NCBI GenBank assembly: GCA_963930775.1
Contig: OZ005695.1
Location: 8,432,001-8,496,000, forward strand
Length of the DNA: 64,000 nucleotides
DNA from: Cliona cf. orientalis
Lineage: Eukaryota > Porifera > Demospongiae > Clionaida > Clionaidae
Direction: 5' to 3'
A program made the translations under genes and the position numbers. Positions 61,741-64,000 of the stretch are shown here, piece after piece. The notes beneath the pieces were generated by a model. That model was not told where the DNA came from. It saw only the letters and a list, made by a program, of their open reading frames with translations, and did no database searches. Numbering within the stretch: position 1 is the first letter of the stretch; every line of letters begins with the position of its first letter.

Positions 61741-62522
61741 AGCTAGATACATAATATTTCTCTATGGGAGCATGCAGGCCCATGATATAATATAGCTAGT
61801 ATGACCAAGAGTGAGTGTGCAACATGCACAAAACATCTGACTCTGAAGTGGCTGTATTATATGGTGGGGTGTGAATATGATTAGCACAGTGCTTAAACTA
61901 CAGTATGCACTACAGCTACAAAGTCCTGTACTATAGATCTGTCAGCCACATACTGAAATATTAATAATTTTGTATACCTCATGCATGTGAGCTATTAAAA
62001 AGACGACCATTAGCATTTTTGATATGTTTCTGGAATACATACAAGCCGAGAATGAGATTAATTCTTCTTACGTTGCTGTAGATGTACCAGTATGTCATGA
62101 TTTTGCTGCCATTTGAACCATAATTATTAGACCTATGATTAGACAAATTTGTAGGCTACGATAAAATCTTTCCATATTCATGGAGGTTTAGACTTGCTAA
62201 CTACTGTTTGCATCCATGCAATAATTAATCATTAGAGAATAATATTATTATTGTAACGTGTAGTGTACAACAGTAGTGTAGGGTTGGAAGTGTCAAATCG
62301 GGCCTGCTTTTTTGTCGACCTTTTCCAAACAACGATAGTTCAGACTCAAAATTAATTACAAGAGCAAATGCCAGCACTGCACGAAAGTCACAAAAAAAAT
62401 TAGTGATAATACAGTAAAAGACCTGTGTAAATTACAGAAAATAACTTTGAGGTGATACCAGTGGATTAGACCTGTGTGAATAATAAATGTATGATGGAGA
62501 TCAGTTGCTGTGAATGACAAAC

Positions 62523-63416
62523 TCAAAAAGCAGCAAGTGGCATTGAGAGATGAGAGTAAACTTCAAAGTTGTCACTGAAAGATGGAAAAGAGAGGAACCA
62601 TGAATCATTGAGGTACTTGTAGACCTCAGTGATGCTGCATCTGTCTTCGGGGTGCATTGCGAGCATTTTCTTGAAGAGAGAGAGAAGTTGAGGTGAGAAT
62701 ATTTGCCAGGCACGAGGAGGCTTGTTGGTAGCTCCGCACTGCCACTGGACGAATTCATAGTAGTTGGGGTCGCTGAGTGTGGCTTGCTCCCAGGGAAAGC
62801 TGCCAGTCAGCATGCAGAAGAGGACGATGCCTACTGACCACATGTCACAAGAAGTGTCGACAAAGAAGCCAACCTCATCTGAGGCATTGCAGATCTCTGG
62901 AGGAATGTAAGGGATGCTGCCACAGACTCTTGGAACGTGAGTGCCAACTTTTTCTGTCATTCCAAGATCAATCAGTTGCACTGATGATCCCTCTTTGTCA
63001 GCTAGAACAATGTTCTCTGGCTTGATATCACTGTGCACAAGATTTTTGCTGTGCATGAATTCAACAGCTCTGCAGATCTGACCGAGGTACTTCTTTGCCG
63101 TGGACTCCTTCAGTCCCACCTCGGGCTCGATGGCGTCAAACAGATCACCTCCCGAGGCATAGTCTTGCACCATAAGGTAGGAGCTCTGAGTCTCATAGGC
63201 AGTATTGTGAGTTGTAACGATGTTTGGATGCCTTGAGAGGTACTTGGAATACCTCAATTCTCTCTTAAAGTCGGTTACGCTTGAACAGGCCTTGTTGATT
63301 TCCTTAAAGACAAGGAGTTTGCCAGTCACAGTGTCTTCAGCTAGCCAGGCAGTGCCATAGCTTCCTTGGCCAAGTGGCTTCAAGAAAGTGTAACGTTTAT
63401 CAGGGCTGTGATCCAT
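62523..63416 (-). CDS. SBK-like kinase, copy 5 (HSD/DLG, doubtful activity)
   Basis: A single-exon kinase of 297 aa from MDHSPDKRYTF at 63416. The open frame runs 56 codons further upstream, but it crosses the TATA box. It is nearly identical to copy 4. The catalytic-loop HRD has become HSD: AGA to AGT in coding sense, codon 63030-63032. DFG is DLG (62961-62969), as in copy 4, and CDVWS is CDMWS. The loop Asp, Lys (DIKPEN), glycine loop GQGSYG and lysine 38 remain. Losing the HRD arginine removes the contact that couples activation-loop phosphorylation to catalysis (general kinase knowledge). The protein may therefore be phosphorylation-independent, weak, or a pseudokinase. The frame is otherwise intact with no stops, so it is not an obvious pseudogene. 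The tail ends SHLSMPLAAF. Confidence 0.87.
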   Translation of the reverse strand: MDHSPDKRYTFLKPLGQGSYGTAWLAEDTVTGKLLVFKEINKACSSVTDFKRELRYSKYLSRHPNIVTTHNTAYETQSSYLMVQDYASGGDLFDAIEPEVGLKESTAKKYLGQICRAVEFMHSKNLVHSDIKPENIVLADKEGSSVQLIDLGMTEKVGTHVPRVCGSIPYIPPEICNASDEVGFFVDTSCDMWSVGIVLFCMLTGSFPWEQATLSDPNYYEFVQWQCGATNKPPRAWQIFSPQLLSLFKKMLAMHPEDRCSITEVYKYLNDSWFLSFPSFSDNFEVYSHLSMPLAAF

Positions 63417-63476
63417 TGAGCTATAGAGAGTTACTAGACTTAGAGAACTGCTTGCACTATTTGAGTTGAGCACCAC

Positions 63477-63483
63477 TTTTATA
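63477..63483 (-). promoter_or_regulatory. TATA box of kinase copy 5
   Basis: TATAAAA on the minus strand (CTACTATAAAAGTGG), 61 bp before the ATG, identical in place to copy 4. Confidence 0.7.
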
Positions 63484-63590
63484 GTAGCCGACATGGTCAG
63501 AAATAGACAGATAAGTAGTACACAATTTGTATAACAACATTCAAGGCACTGCACAACATGAGAGGAATAAATCAGGTGTGCCACTGCATG

Positions 63591-63870
63591 CGCACTTACT
63601 GAAGTCTCTATGGATATTTGCTGCGTGCAGCATCAAGAGTGTGATGTTGACATATGTTTGACATGTAGCTGCACGCGCATTTGCTTAAACCATTGAGGGT
63701 ATTTGCTGCGTGCGTCCCCATCAAGTATGTGATAGCTATTATTATATTATTATGTTTGGTAGTGGAACATATTGCAGGTATGCATTACATGAACCAGTGT
63801 GCTGCTGCATGCACACTTACTAAAGGCACTGAGGATATTTGCCGCGTGCACCCTCATCAAGTGTGTGATA
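63591..63870. repeat. Three diverged 60-bp repeats upstream of copy 5
   Basis: Copies at about 63591-63650, 63676-63738 and 63811-63870 match the three upstream of copy 4 one for one, so the triplet predates the copy 4/5 duplication. Confidence 0.65.
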
Positions 63871-64000
63871 GCTAGATACATAATATTTCTCTATATGGAC
63901 ATGCAGGCCCATGATATATAGTATGACCAAGAGTGAGTGTGCAACATGCACAAAACATCTGTTTGATTTGACTCTGAAATGTATAGTGGGGTGTGAATAT

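Larger units (their letters stand above)
59600..61990. repeat. Segmental duplication, unit carrying kinase copy 4
   Basis: From ATTAAAAAGACGACCATTA to the ACCAAGAGTGAGTGTGCAACA block, this unit aligns along its length with 61991-64000, including non-coding DNA. Equivalent points are offset by 2128 bp over the kinase gene. It includes the 3' flank, kinase gene, TATA box, upstream triple repeat and further upstream DNA. The match shows a recent tandem duplication; the second unit is cut by the window end. Confidence 0.85.
61991..64000. repeat. Segmental duplication, unit carrying kinase copy 5 (cut by window end)
   Basis: Partner of 59600-61990. It runs to the last base of the window, where GTGGGGTGTGAATAT still matches 61864-61878. 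The array therefore probably continues past 64,000. Confidence 0.85.

Overview
The window is AT-rich, repeat-laden eukaryotic nuclear DNA, most likely from an animal. Three things point that way: spliceosomal GT-AG exon boundaries, TATA-boxed single-exon genes, and serine/threonine kinases that look most like the animal SBK (SH3-binding-domain kinase) group. Very short candidate introns (about 41 nt) and dense low-complexity DNA rich in palindromic words (TAGCTAGC, CATGCATG, GTACGTAC) would suit an early-branching animal such as a sponge. That placement is inference; the sequence does not prove it.

Layout. From 1 to about 47.9 kb I recognise no complete gene. This part holds a 508-bp inverted-repeat element (879-1386), a duplicated block near 4 kb, and a long degenerate tandem array (about 5.65-9.4 kb). 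The array contains a minus-strand cluster of repeated exons with matching splice phases (7965-8581). Further along are several coding-looking islands of unknown identity, a long inverted repeat (26.1-26.6 kb), a pair of strict RFX-type X-box motifs (18.06 and 18.36 kb), a tandem duplication (43.6-45.1 kb), and many homopolymer and microsatellite tracts.

At 47,992-48,881 (+) is the last exon of a gene resembling the fucosyltransferase superfamily (GT23/GT37/O-FucT fold). Eighty bases after its stop is a 515-bp TTAA-flanked inverted-repeat element whose edge supplies a possible ATTAAA poly(A) signal. A broken coding frame of unknown origin lies at 52,463-52,897.

The last 10 kb (53.8-64 kb, minus strand) is the clearest part: a head-to-tail array of five intronless protein-kinase genes. 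Each has a TATA box 61-102 bp upstream of its likely ATG. The three left-hand copies keep all catalytic motifs. The two right-hand copies arose from a recent duplication of about 2.1-2.4 kb; both have DFG changed to DLG, and the rightmost has also lost the HRD arginine (HSD). The array runs to the window edge and may continue beyond it. It looks like a lineage-specific kinase expansion under duplication and divergence.
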